NCBI RefSeq assembly: GCF_002086515.1
Contig: NZ_MVHH01000001.1
Span: forward strand, 62,001 to 126,000
DNA length: 64,000 nucleotides
Reading direction: 5' to 3'
Origin: Mycolicibacter arupensis
Lineage (GTDB): Bacteria > Actinomycetota > Actinomycetes > Mycobacteriales > Mycobacteriaceae
Of the stretch, positions 12,435 to 21,226 are shown piece after piece. The notes beneath the pieces are model-generated. The model was given only the letters and a program-made list of their open reading frames with translations, had not been told where the DNA came from and did no database searches. Each line of letters starts with the position of its first letter. The first letter of the stretch is position 1. A program made the translations under genes and the position numbers.

Positions 12435-13535
12435 TCAGGCCCGGGCGTACTGGCGAGCAACGGGCGGGTTGATCGTGGCTCCCAGCTCGCGGGCGACATG
12501 ACGAGGCCAGTAGGGATCGCGTAAGAGCTGTCGAGCGATCATCAGCGCGGACGCATCCCCCTCGGCCAGGATGGACTCCGCCTGAGCTGCTTCGGTGATC
12601 ATCCCGACCGCCGCGGCGGGCAACGCTGTTTCGCGCTGCACACGACGGGCAAACGGCACCTGGTAACCCGGGCCCACCGGAATCCGCACATGCGGCACAT
12701 TCCCACCGGAGGACACATCGAGCAGATCGACATCACGTTCCGCCAGCAGTTTCGCCAGTTCAACGGTTTGGTCGGCGGTCCAGCTGCCCACCTCCAGCCC
12801 CGGCTCGTCGGTGACCCAGTCGGTGGCGGAGACCCGCACGAACAAGGGAAGGTGTTGCGGCCAGACGCTGCGGACCGCGGCGACGGTGTCGAGCGTCAGC
12901 CTGACCCGCCGGTGGAAGTCGCCACCGTAGTCGTCGTCGCGGGTGTTGCTGGCCGCCGACAAGAACTGATGCTGGATATACCCATGTGCCGCATGGATCT
13001 CCAGCACCCGGAAGCCGGCCCGCAGCGCGCGTTCGGCGGCCGCAATGTAGTCATCGATGATCTTGCTGATGTCGTGGACCGTCGCCTGCTTGGGCGCCAC
13101 GAATTCCCCATAGGGTTGGCTGGTCGGTCCCAGGGTGCTCCAGCTCAGGGGATCCGACGGGTCCAGCGACCGGTGCCCGTCCCACGGCGCCACCGTCGAT
13201 GCTTTGCGTCCAGCGTGCCCGAGTTGAATTCCGGCGACCACTCCGCAGCTCTCGATATCGTCAACGATCGCCGACCAGGCTTGCTCCTGCGTGGCATTCC
13301 AGATCCCGGTGTCATACGGCGACAGGCGGCCCTCCGGGCTCACCGACGTGGCCTCGGTGAAGATGATCCCGGCGCCGCCGACGGCCCGACTCATCAGATG
13401 GGTACGGTGCCAATCCGTCGGCACGCCCATCGAGGGGCCGGTGGGGGCGGCGGAGTACTGGCACATCGGCGACATCCAGATCCGATTCGGAATGGTCAGG
13501 TCGCGCAGGCGCAAGGGTTCGAAGAGTAGCGGCAC
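12435..13535 (-). CDS. Old Yellow Enzyme family NADH:flavin oxidoreductase (YqjM-like)
   Basis: This is an FMN-dependent ene-reductase of 366 residues that reduces activated carbon-carbon double bonds such as enones. The N-terminus MPLLFEPLRLRDLTIPNRI is typical, MSPMCQYSA supplies the redox-tuning cysteine of the thermophilic-like (YqjM) class, QLGHAGRKAS provides flavin and active-site contacts, and ILEIHAAHGY-like VLEIHAAHGYIQHQFLS is the substrate-binding His/His segment. It is transcribed divergently from the Rieske/glutamate-synthase gene. The natural substrate is unknown; nearby steroid-type enzymes make an enone plausible. Confidence 0.93.
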   Translation of the reverse strand: MPLLFEPLRLRDLTIPNRIWMSPMCQYSAAPTGPSMGVPTDWHRTHLMSRAVGGAGIIFTEATSVSPEGRLSPYDTGIWNATQEQAWSAIVDDIESCGVVAGIQLGHAGRKASTVAPWDGHRSLDPSDPLSWSTLGPTSQPYGEFVAPKQATVHDISKIIDDYIAAAERALRAGFRVLEIHAAHGYIQHQFLSAASNTRDDDYGGDFHRRVRLTLDTVAAVRSVWPQHLPLFVRVSATDWVTDEPGLEVGSWTADQTVELAKLLAERDVDLLDVSSGGNVPHVRIPVGPGYQVPFARRVQRETALPAAAVGMITEAAQAESILAEGDASALMIARQLLRDPYWPRHVARELGATINPPVARQYARA

Positions 13536-13682
13536 AACACAATTCTGACAGGAACCGGCGCCTATCCCGCCGCAGCGAACAGTGATGTGCGTCTGCTTTT
13601 TCAGGCGTACATTTCAACCCGTGGGGATAGACAGCACAGCGATCAAGGGCTCTGGGGCGGAGCGGTATCGGATCCGCGGATC

Positions 13683-15311
13683 GTGACTTCCGAACCGGAG
13701 ACCGCGCTGCGCGTCGCATCCACCGCCGAACTGGCCGACAGTGTGCCGCACCCCGTGGTGGTCGACGGCGTGGACGTGGTTCTCGTGCGCCGCGGCGACG
13801 TGGTCTCGGCGCTGTACGGCCGGTGCGCGCACCGCGGCGCCCTGATGGCCGATGGCCGGTTCGACGATGGTCTGTTGATCTGTGGGGTGCACGGATGGCG
13901 CTATGACGCCGACACCGGCGTGTCCCCCGTCAACCCCGCGGTGAAGCTGACCACGTTTCCGGCCTGGACCTCAGACGGCGCGGTGTACATCGACGCCCGG
14001 GCGGTTTCCGCTTTTGCGCAGGCGAATCCCCAGACCTACGGCGACGACGGCTACCAGGGCAGGTGGATCACGCCCTCCGATACCGCCGAGGAACCGTTCG
14101 TGACGCAGATCCACGAACTGGCCGCGCACGGTCTGAACAGGGTCGGAAAGCATGGGGCCACGGCGGCCATGGGTGTGCCGCGGGACCTGCTGCCCTCCTG
14201 GGACTCGATCCAGCTGGTGACCGGTCAGTTGGCCCGGCTGCCCCTGCTGGATGACGAGCCGGTCAGCACCCAGACGGTGATCGGGCCGGGCGCCGCCAAG
14301 CCGCTCATGCTCGATATCCCGCTGTTCGTCAGCGATATGAGCTTCGGAGCCCTGTCGCAGGAGGCCAAGACCGCGCTGGCGGCGGGCGCCCAACTCGCCG
14401 GGACGGGGATCTGCTCGGGCGAGGGCGGCATGCTCCCCGAAGAGCAGCAGGCGAATTCGCGATACCTCTACGAGCTGGCATCCGGGCGCTTCGGATGGAG
14501 TTTTGACAACCTGAGCAAGGTGCAGGCATTCCACTTCAAGGGCGGCCAAGGCGCCAAGACCGGCACCGGAGGGCATCTGCCCGGGGACAAGGTTGTCGGT
14601 CGGATCGCCGAGGTCCGCGGCCTGCCGCCCGGCACGGCGGCCATCTCACCGGCCCGGTTCCCCGATTGGACGTCGGTGGAGCAGTTCCGTGACTTCGCAA
14701 ACCAGGTCCGTGAGGTCTCCGGCGGCATCCCGGTGGGCTACAAGATGAGCGCACAGCACATCGAGCGTGATATCGATGCCGCGTTGACCATCGGCGTCGA
14801 CTACATCATCCTCGACGGCCGCGGCGGCGGAACCGGAGCCGCACCAAAGATTTTCCGGGACAACATTTCGGTCCCGACCATTCCCGCCCTGGCGCGCGCA
14901 CGCAGACATCTGGATCGATCCCAGGCAGATCGGGTGACGCTGGCCATCACCGGCGGGATCCGCACGCCCGCCGACATGGTGAAGGCCCTAGCCCTGGGCG
15001 CCGACGCGATCGCACTGTCGAACTCCGCCTTGCAGGCCATCGGATGCGTCGGGATGCGGGCATGCAATACCAACACCTGTCCGGTCGGAATCGCCACCCA
15101 GGATCCGCATCTTCGCAGCAGGTTGCCGGTCCAGCTGGCCGCAGAACGGTTGGACCGGTTCCTGCGTTCCGCTGTGGACTTGATGGTGGTGCTGGCGCGT
15201 GCCTGCGGGCATCGCAGCCTCGCCGAATTCTCCTTGGACGATCTGGTGACATTTGACCGCGACTTCGCCTATCTCAGCGGAGTCCCCTACGCAGGAGTCG
15301 TACCGCTGTGA
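13683..15311 (+). CDS. Rieske [2Fe-2S]-glutamate synthase-domain fusion protein (FMN/[3Fe-4S])
   Basis: This is a two-domain redox protein of 542 residues. Residues 1-105 form a Rieske domain with CAHRG at 48-52 and CGVHGW at 67-72, the ligands of a [2Fe-2S] cluster. The rest is an FMN-binding glutamate synthase alpha-type barrel, with GRGGGTGAAPKIF, a GGIRTPADMVKALALGADA phosphate-binding segment, and CVGMRACNTNTCPVGI, the C-x5-C-x4-C set that binds a [3Fe-4S] cluster. No amidotransferase domain is present, so it is not a complete glutamate synthase. The GTG at 13683 is chosen because codon third positions upstream lose their G/C bias; an ATG at 13587 is the alternative. Its TGA overlaps the next gene's GTG. 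The acceptor is unknown. Confidence 0.85.
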   Translation: MTSEPETALRVASTAELADSVPHPVVVDGVDVVLVRRGDVVSALYGRCAHRGALMADGRFDDGLLICGVHGWRYDADTGVSPVNPAVKLTTFPAWTSDGAVYIDARAVSAFAQANPQTYGDDGYQGRWITPSDTAEEPFVTQIHELAAHGLNRVGKHGATAAMGVPRDLLPSWDSIQLVTGQLARLPLLDDEPVSTQTVIGPGAAKPLMLDIPLFVSDMSFGALSQEAKTALAAGAQLAGTGICSGEGGMLPEEQQANSRYLYELASGRFGWSFDNLSKVQAFHFKGGQGAKTGTGGHLPGDKVVGRIAEVRGLPPGTAAISPARFPDWTSVEQFRDFANQVREVSGGIPVGYKMSAQHIERDIDAALTIGVDYIILDGRGGGTGAAPKIFRDNISVPTIPALARARRHLDRSQADRVTLAITGGIRTPADMVKALALGADAIALSNSALQAIGCVGMRACNTNTCPVGIATQDPHLRSRLPVQLAAERLDRFLRSAVDLMVVLARACGHRSLAEFSLDDLVTFDRDFAYLSGVPYAGVVPL

Positions 15312-17284
15312 CCCTGGAGAAGGACACACCGAACGCACACGACGAGGGCCCCGCACTGCTGTGGCACAAGGCCGTTGACGTCGACGAGCTCGACGAAGGC
15401 CAGGTGAAGGCCTGTCCCGTCGGGCTCAAGGCCGTTGCCCTGACTCGACTCAACGGCAAATTCGGCGCGGTGGACAACCGCTGCCCGCACCAGGGCGGGC
15501 CACTGGGTCAGGGCACCGTGGAGAACGGGAAGATCCGTTGCCCCTGGCACGGTTTCGATTTCGATCCTTTCACCGGTGAGGCAGCAGGCGGGCCTGACTT
15601 CGACGTCCGCACCTACCCGGTCGAAGTCCGGACGGACGGCGTGTACGTCGGAACCCCAGCGCCGGTGGACCCGCCACGAACCGTCAGTGACGTTCTGGTC
15701 GAGACGATGACCAATTGGGGCGTGGACACTGTCTTCGGAATGGTGGGGCACTCCAATCTCGGTGTGGCCGAGGCGATGCACCGCGCCGAGACCGCCGGGA
15801 AGCTGCGGTACTTCGGTATTCGGCACGAGGGGGCAGCCGCTTTCGCCGCATCGGCCTACGGCAAGCTGACCGGCCGTCCCGCGGCGTGCTTCGGGATCGC
15901 CGGGCCAGGCTCTACCAACCTGCTCACCGGGCTTTACGACGCCAAGGCCGACCGAGTTCCCGTGCTGGCGATTTCGGGCAACGTGGATTCGTCGGTGGCC
16001 GGCAAGGGCGCGTTCCAAGACATCGACCTGCTGGCGGCCTTTGCCGATGTCGCCGTCTACTCGGCGATGGTGCGCGCGGGATCCGATCACGCGGAGTTGA
16101 TGACGATGGCACTCAAGCACGCCATCCTCGACCGCGGCGTCGGCCATCTCGTGCTCCCCGACGAGGTCCAGGTGCTGGCGGCCCCCAACCCCACAGCGTC
16201 GGGGCCGGCGGGCCGCATGCCCGACCTGCGAGTCGCACCGCCGGCCGCAGCGCTGGGTCAGGCCCTCGACCAGATTGCCGCAGCGACCCGGCCAGTGGTG
16301 GTGGTCGGTGCGGGCGCGAAGTTCGACATGCCCGCGATCGTGGCGCTCGCGCAGCGACTGCACGCCCCCATCTTGACCACGTTCAAAGCCAAGGGCCAGA
16401 TCGCCGACAGTCATCCGCTGGCCGCCGGCGTACTGGGCCGCTCGGGCACACCAGTGGCCTCGTGGATGATGAACAAAGCCGACCTGTTGCTGGTTTTCGG
16501 CGCTTCCTTCTCCAACCACACCGGCATCTCGCCCTACAAGCCCACCATTCAGGTGGACACCGACCCACTCACCTTGGGCCGGTTCCGACCGGTCACCGTG
16601 CCGGTTCTCGGCGATGTCGGCGTGACGGCCACCGCGCTGCTCGAGAGCGTTCGCACCGCCCCCGAACTGGTCGACCAACGCGCCGAAGTCGCCGAGAGGT
16701 GGGCGGTGTGGCGGGCGGAGAAAGCCCGGCGCGCCGGCACGCGCGTCCCGGGTCGGGTCGCGCCTGCGGCTATCTTCGCCGCGCTCAGCGACCTGGTACC
16801 CGAGGACGCCGTGCTGGCCGTCGACGTCGGCAATCACGCCTACTCGTTCGGCCGCTACTTCGAGACCAAGCAGCAGTCGGTGTTGATGTCGGGCTACCTC
16901 GGCTCGATCGGCTTCGGATTTCCGGCGGCCATGGGCGCCTGGGCTGCCGCCCCTGACCGCCCTATCGTCGCGATCACCGGCGACGGCGGATTCGGCCAGT
17001 ACTTGGCCGACTTCACCACCGCGGTGAAGTACGACATGAACATCACCCACATCCTGCTCAACAACGGGGAACTCGCCAAGATCAGTGAAGAGCAGCGCAG
17101 CGCCGAATACGAGGTCTGGCAGACCTCGCTACTGAACCCCGATTTCGCTGCGTTTGCGCGCGACTGCGGCGCCCATGGCACGCGAGTGACCGATCCCGCC
17201 GCCCTGGACTCGGCAATCACCCAGGCCCTGGAACATCGCGGTCCAGCGCTGGTAGAGATTCTGACCGATCCGCGCACGCACTGA
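15308..17284 (+). CDS. Rieske [2Fe-2S]-thiamine diphosphate enzyme fusion
   Basis: This 658-residue protein joins a Rieske ferredoxin domain (residues about 18-118, CPHQGG at 59-64 and CPWHGF at 79-84) to a complete thiamine diphosphate enzyme of the acetolactate synthase / pyruvate oxidase / oxalyl-CoA decarboxylase superfamily. The cofactor-activating glutamate is E174 in RHEGAA, and the diphosphate/Mg motif is GDGGF at 558-562 followed by LLNNGEL. It overlaps the upstream Rieske/glutamate-synthase gene by 4 bp (GTGA), so the two are co-translated. A 2-oxoacid decarboxylation or oxidation whose electrons pass to the fused cluster is a reasonable inference, but the substrate is not known. 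Confidence 0.87.
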   Translation: MTLEKDTPNAHDEGPALLWHKAVDVDELDEGQVKACPVGLKAVALTRLNGKFGAVDNRCPHQGGPLGQGTVENGKIRCPWHGFDFDPFTGEAAGGPDFDVRTYPVEVRTDGVYVGTPAPVDPPRTVSDVLVETMTNWGVDTVFGMVGHSNLGVAEAMHRAETAGKLRYFGIRHEGAAAFAASAYGKLTGRPAACFGIAGPGSTNLLTGLYDAKADRVPVLAISGNVDSSVAGKGAFQDIDLLAAFADVAVYSAMVRAGSDHAELMTMALKHAILDRGVGHLVLPDEVQVLAAPNPTASGPAGRMPDLRVAPPAAALGQALDQIAAATRPVVVVGAGAKFDMPAIVALAQRLHAPILTTFKAKGQIADSHPLAAGVLGRSGTPVASWMMNKADLLLVFGASFSNHTGISPYKPTIQVDTDPLTLGRFRPVTVPVLGDVGVTATALLESVRTAPELVDQRAEVAERWAVWRAEKARRAGTRVPGRVAPAAIFAALSDLVPEDAVLAVDVGNHAYSFGRYFETKQQSVLMSGYLGSIGFGFPAAMGAWAAAPDRPIVAITGDGGFGQYLADFTTAVKYDMNITHILLNNGELAKISEEQRSAEYEVWQTSLLNPDFAAFARDCGAHGTRVTDPAALDSAITQALEHRGPALVEILTDPRTH

Positions 17285-17291
17285 CTTTCAG

Positions 17292-18290
17292 TTAGCGCAG
17301 CTCGGCGACGATCTCACCGATCAGCGACGGGGCTATGGGCGCCGCCTGGTAGATGCAGACGGTGTCGGCGATCCCGTCGACCCGGTCACGAATGCGCTCG
17401 GCCACCTGCGCCGGTGTGCCGCACGCGGCGATGGTGTGCAGAATCTCGTCGGTGATCCGTGCACCCATCTGGGCCCATTGCCCCTGCTTGGACAGTGCAT
17501 TGAGCTCGGGCTGCAGATCCTGCCAGCCGTGCGCGGCCAGCACCGGGGCGTATGCCGGTGTCGAGGCATAGAAGCCGAGCAGCATCCGGGTGGCGGCTTC
17601 GGCCGCCTCACGTTCGCCGTCGGTGGCGCCGGTGGCCACGATGATCTCGGGTACCACCGCGAAATCCCTTTCAGAGCGCCCGGATTGAGCCAACCCGGCG
17701 CGCACCGCTGCCATGGTGCTCTCGTGCAGGAACCGCTTGGTGGAGAACGGCATGACCAGGAGCCCGTCGGCATGAGCGGCCGCCGCACGCGTCAGCCGCG
17801 GCCCCAGCGCCCCCACATAGATCGGCGGCGCTCCATAGGGATTCGGTCCCGGACTGAACGTCGGGGTCATCAGCGTGTGACGGTAGAACTCACCGCGAAA
17901 GTCCAACCGGGCGCCGGTGTTCCACGAGTCGAAGATCGCCCGCAGCGCCCCGATGAGTTCGACCATCCGGTCTACCGGCCTGTCGAAGGCCGCACCGAAC
18001 CGCTTCTCGATCTGCGCACGGATCTGCGTGCCCAGACCCAGGACGAACCGGCCCTCGCTGAGCAGTTGATGGTCGTTGGCCTGGTGTGCCAGGTGGATCG
18101 GGTTGCGCGGGAAGGCGATCGCAACGTTGGTCATCAGATCCAGGCCACCCACACCGGCGGCCTGCGTCAACGGGGCGAAGACGTCGTGCGGCCCCTCGAA
18201 GGTGAAGACACCGCGGACGCCGGCTTCGCGCAGCTCACGGGCCTGATCGATGACACCGGTGAGCCCACTGAGAGCGGTGTGTACTTTCAA
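17292..18290 (-). CDS. LLM-class F420-dependent oxidoreductase
   Basis: This is a predicted coenzyme F420 (or FMN) dependent oxidoreductase of the luciferase-like TIM-barrel family, 332 residues. The N-terminus KVHTALSGLTGVIDQARELR, the segment LSEGRFVLGLGTQIRAQIEKRF with GLGTQ, and FSPGPNPYGAPPIYVGALG match the mycobacterial F420 LLM group. The only plausible start is a TTG at 18290, preceded by AGGGTG about 11 bp upstream. The gene follows the alpha/beta hydrolase on the same strand after 15 bp, so the two form an operon. The 7-bp gap to the convergent thiamine enzyme leaves no room for a terminator. Confidence 0.88.
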   Translation of the reverse strand: MKVHTALSGLTGVIDQARELREAGVRGVFTFEGPHDVFAPLTQAAGVGGLDLMTNVAIAFPRNPIHLAHQANDHQLLSEGRFVLGLGTQIRAQIEKRFGAAFDRPVDRMVELIGALRAIFDSWNTGARLDFRGEFYRHTLMTPTFSPGPNPYGAPPIYVGALGPRLTRAAAAHADGLLVMPFSTKRFLHESTMAAVRAGLAQSGRSERDFAVVPEIIVATGATDGEREAAEAATRMLLGFYASTPAYAPVLAAHGWQDLQPELNALSKQGQWAQMGARITDEILHTIAACGTPAQVAERIRDRVDGIADTVCIYQAAPIAPSLIGEIVAELR

Positions 18291-18305
18291 CGCTGTTGCG
18301 GCACC

Positions 18306-19292
18306 CTAGGGACGGGTTCCAGAACCGACGGCCACGTCACCGGAGGAGCCGGAGGCCACGTCTACCAGGTCCCGAAGCTCCCGATTCACCACCGCGGGGT
18401 GCTCGAGGATCGAGCAGTGTCCCCCGCTGACCTCGATGAAACGGGTCAGATTCGGTGCTGCGTCGGCGATCCGCTGTGATGCCAGCAGAGGCAGCAACCG
18501 GTCGCGCCTGCTGCCGATCACCAAGGTGGGCACGGTCAGACCGTCGAGGTCGATGTAGGACGCCGGGCCCAGTGCATCCACCAGGGCCCGCACCCAGTGG
18601 CCACGACTGGCGGCCGGGGTGCTGGCGAACAGATCGCAGATCAGCGCGGTGACAGACGGGTGGGCTTCGCCACCGACGGCGAGCATGTGCACGAATTGCC
18701 GGACGGCCAGATTCGCCGGGCCCACGATGGGCACGCTGCCAAAGGCCAGCAATCCGCGCCGTGCCGCCTGCACCCGGGCCCGCTGCAGCGGCGGTGGCAC
18801 CTGGAACAGCTCGACCTCGGCCAGCAGGTTGCCGATGGTGGTGTTGATCAGTGCCACGGCATCGGCCCGCTGCTGCACCTTGTGCCGGTAGCGGTCCGAC
18901 CACGCGCTGATCGCCATACCGCCCATGGAATGCCCGGCGATGACGGCACGCTCTCCCGGAGCCAGGGTGGCGTCCAGCACCGAGTCCAGATCCGAAGCCA
19001 AGTGCGTCAGGCTGTATCCGCCGCGCTTGGGCACCCCGCTGCGGCCGTGACCGCGGTGGTCGAAGGCGATCACTCGGTGATCGGTGGCCAGATCGGCGAT
19101 CTGATGACCCCAGACCCGGATGGCGCAGGTGATGCCGTGTGCCAGCACGATCGGATATCCGTCGGCCGGACCGAAGACCTGGGTGTGCAGCTTTGTTCCG
19201 TCCGCGGAGCGCACTGCCATGGTGCGGGCAGGCGGCAACTCCGCCGGGAATGTGCCGACATTTCGCCGCCGACTGGGCCGTTGAGCACTCAT
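18306..19292 (-). CDS. Alpha/beta hydrolase
   Basis: This is a serine hydrolase of 328 residues. The nucleophile elbow is GHSMGG, the oxyanion/His loop is VLAHGITCAIRVW, and FDHRGHGRSG is the strand-4 motif of epoxide-hydrolase or lipase-like members. A late Asp (VIGSRRDRLLP) and His (GGHCSILEHP) complete the triad. I start at the ATG at 19292 (MSAQRPSRRR), which has GAGGTGACG directly upstream as ribosome-binding site; a TTG- or ATG-type start further up would add 15 residues. It heads an operon with the F420-type oxidoreductase. The substrate is unknown. Confidence 0.88.
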   Translation of the reverse strand: MSAQRPSRRRNVGTFPAELPPARTMAVRSADGTKLHTQVFGPADGYPIVLAHGITCAIRVWGHQIADLATDHRVIAFDHRGHGRSGVPKRGGYSLTHLASDLDSVLDATLAPGERAVIAGHSMGGMAISAWSDRYRHKVQQRADAVALINTTIGNLLAEVELFQVPPPLQRARVQAARRGLLAFGSVPIVGPANLAVRQFVHMLAVGGEAHPSVTALICDLFASTPAASRGHWVRALVDALGPASYIDLDGLTVPTLVIGSRRDRLLPLLASQRIADAAPNLTRFIEVSGGHCSILEHPAVVNRELRDLVDVASGSSGDVAVGSGTRP

Positions 19293-19391
19293 CGTCACCT
19301 CACCGGAATCGCGGCAACGCTGCCGCATCGCGAGCATACGCCTGGGTGGACTAGGTTTTCATCGAAAGCACTTCTGACGAAGGGTTCGCCC

Positions 19392-20366
19392 ATGCGCGCG
19401 GTACAGATTTCGCAACTCGACGGACCGGCTTCCGCCCAGGTGGTAGAGCTCGACGAGCCGGCCGGCGACGATCAGGTCGTCATCGACATTCACGCCGCCG
19501 GCGTGGCGTTTCCCGATGTGTTGCAATCACGCGGGCTCTATCAGTACAAGCCGGATCTGCCGTTTGTCCCCGGCGGTGAGGCGGCCGGCGTGGTGCGCAG
19601 TGCCCCGCCCGGGGCACATGTGCGCGCCGGGGATCGGGTTGCGGTGCTGACCATGCTCAACGGTGCGATGGCACAGGTGATCTCGGTGCCCGCCGAGCGG
19701 GTGTTCAAGCTGCCGGACACGGTGTCGTTCGAAGCCGGTGCCGGGCTGCTGTTCAACGATCTGACGGTGCTGTTCGCGCTGACCACACGCGGCCAGCTGG
19801 CGCAGGGCGCGAGCGTTCTGGTGCACGGCGCCGCCGGGGGTATCGGCACGTCCACCCTGCGCCTGGCCGGAGCGTTGGGCGCGTCCCGAGTGATCGCCGT
19901 GGTCTCCACCCAGGAGAAGGCCGAGGTGGCTCGCGCTGCCGGCGCCACCGACACGGTGCTTGCCGAAGGGTTCCGGGAGGCGGTGGCCGAACTGACCGGC
20001 GGGCGCGGAGTGGATCTGGTGCTCGACCCGGTCGGCGGTGACCGGTTCACCGATTCGCTGCGGTCCCTGGCTCCCGGCGGGAAGCTGCTGGTGGTGGGTT
20101 TCACCGGCGGCGATATCCCCACCGTGAAGGTGAACCGGCTGCTGCTCAACAACATCGACGTGGTGGGCGTCGGTTGGGGCGCCTGGATCATGTCCCATCC
20201 CGGCGAGCTGGAGCGGCAGTGGGCGGTGCTGGAACCGCTGCTGGCGTCGGGGAAGGTAGCCCCGCCCCAGCCGGACCTGTTCGACCTCGATCAGGCGGCC
20301 GAGGCGCTGGCGGCACTGGAGAATCGCACCGCGGCCGGCAAGGTCGTCCTGCGGATGCGCGACTGA
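19392..20366 (+). CDS. NADPH:quinone oxidoreductase family (medium-chain reductase)
   Basis: This 324-residue protein is a zinc-independent medium-chain dehydrogenase/reductase of the quinone oxidoreductase (QOR) type. It has the GroES-like N-terminal domain with PDVLQSRGLYQYKPDLPFVPG, and the Rossmann motif VHGAAGGIGTSTLRLAGALGA from about residue 143. The zinc ligands of alcohol dehydrogenases are absent, as expected for QOR. ATG 19392 follows AAGGGT. It is divergent from the hydrolase operon and is followed by a SnoaL-type gene 35 bp downstream. Confidence 0.93.
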   Translation: MRAVQISQLDGPASAQVVELDEPAGDDQVVIDIHAAGVAFPDVLQSRGLYQYKPDLPFVPGGEAAGVVRSAPPGAHVRAGDRVAVLTMLNGAMAQVISVPAERVFKLPDTVSFEAGAGLLFNDLTVLFALTTRGQLAQGASVLVHGAAGGIGTSTLRLAGALGASRVIAVVSTQEKAEVARAAGATDTVLAEGFREAVAELTGGRGVDLVLDPVGGDRFTDSLRSLAPGGKLLVVGFTGGDIPTVKVNRLLLNNIDVVGVGWGAWIMSHPGELERQWAVLEPLLASGKVAPPQPDLFDLDQAAEALAALENRTAAGKVVLRMRD

Positions 20367-20401
20367 GGGCCCGCGCGGTTCTTACGACGAGAGGAATCCC
20401 G

Positions 20402-21226
20402 ATGCCGGATCGACATGCTTCCCCTAGCCCCGGTGCACTACTGGAAGCCGCCGAACAGTCGCCGAAAGCCGTCGCAGTCCACGATAAGGCGGCCTGGGTC
20501 GGCCTTTTTGCCGCCGACGGGCAGGTGAACGATCCCGTCGGGTCGACTCCGCACATCGGAGCGGCCGCCATCGGACGATTCTTCGATACCTTCATCGCGC
20601 CCAACACCATCGAGTTCGACGTCGACAATGATGTGGTCGCAGGCATGTCGGTCCTGCGCGACCTCACGGTGCACACCACGATGTCCACCGGTGTCACCAT
20701 GCACATCCCGATGCACCTGCGCTATGACATGGTCAGCGAAGGACCGGACGGCTCCCTGAAGATTCAGCGACTGTTCGCGCATTGGGAGCTGCAGAAGATG
20801 GTCGGGCAGTTGCTGGGTTCCGGCGGTCGCGGCCTGCTCGCCTCGATCATCTTGGGCCCGCAATTGCTGCGCCACCAAGGACTTTCCGGCTGCGCCGGAT
20901 TCATGCGCGGCCTGTCAGGGGTACGCAAACGCGGAAAGCAGCGGGTGCTCGAGCTGGTTGCGGCACTGGGCCGCTCCGATTCGGCCGCGGTCGCGTCACT
21001 TCTGACGCCCACCGCCACGCTGAGCCCAGACGGTGTGACCGAGATAGCGGTCGCCGAATTCGTCTCGACGGCACGGCATCTTGAGGTCGAGAAGCTCATC
21101 GCCGCGGGGCGCACCGTCACGGCGACTGTGCGGTTGGATGGCAAGCGCGGGGTGGGGCTGTTCGAGTTCTCCGACAAAGCCGCGTCCGCGGGAACCATTT
21201 CCGCGGTCCGCCTGTATATCGGCTAG
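20402..21226 (+). CDS. SnoaL/NTF2-like protein with a probable second NTF2 domain
   Basis: This 274-residue protein starts at an ATG with GAGAGGA upstream. Residues about 10-135 have the NTF2/SnoaL layout: an alpha helix, WVGLFAADGQVNDPVGS, then beta strands ending in LKIQRLFAHWEL. Residues about 180-274 repeat the pattern more weakly (VAALGRSDSAAVASLLTPTA then alternating strands), with a hydrophobic linker between. Proteins of this fold include steroid isomerases and polyketide cyclases but many have no known activity. It lies between a quinone reductase and a steroid reductase-like gene, with which it shares a CTAG at its end. Confidence 0.72.
   Translation: MPDRHASPSPGALLEAAEQSPKAVAVHDKAAWVGLFAADGQVNDPVGSTPHIGAAAIGRFFDTFIAPNTIEFDVDNDVVAGMSVLRDLTVHTTMSTGVTMHIPMHLRYDMVSEGPDGSLKIQRLFAHWELQKMVGQLLGSGGRGLLASIILGPQLLRHQGLSGCAGFMRGLSGVRKRGKQRVLELVAALGRSDSAAVASLLTPTATLSPDGVTEIAVAEFVSTARHLEVEKLIAAGRTVTATVRLDGKRGVGLFEFSDKAASAGTISAVRLYIG

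Noticed and set aside
13587..13682. N-terminal extension of the Rieske/glutamate-synthase protein from ATG 13587
   Set aside because: Third codon positions lose their G/C bias there; GTG 13683 is preferred, though not proven.
15287..17050. 587-codon minus-strand frame antisense to the thiamine enzyme
   Set aside because: The thiamine diphosphate and Rieske motifs are on the plus strand; the antisense product has no motif.
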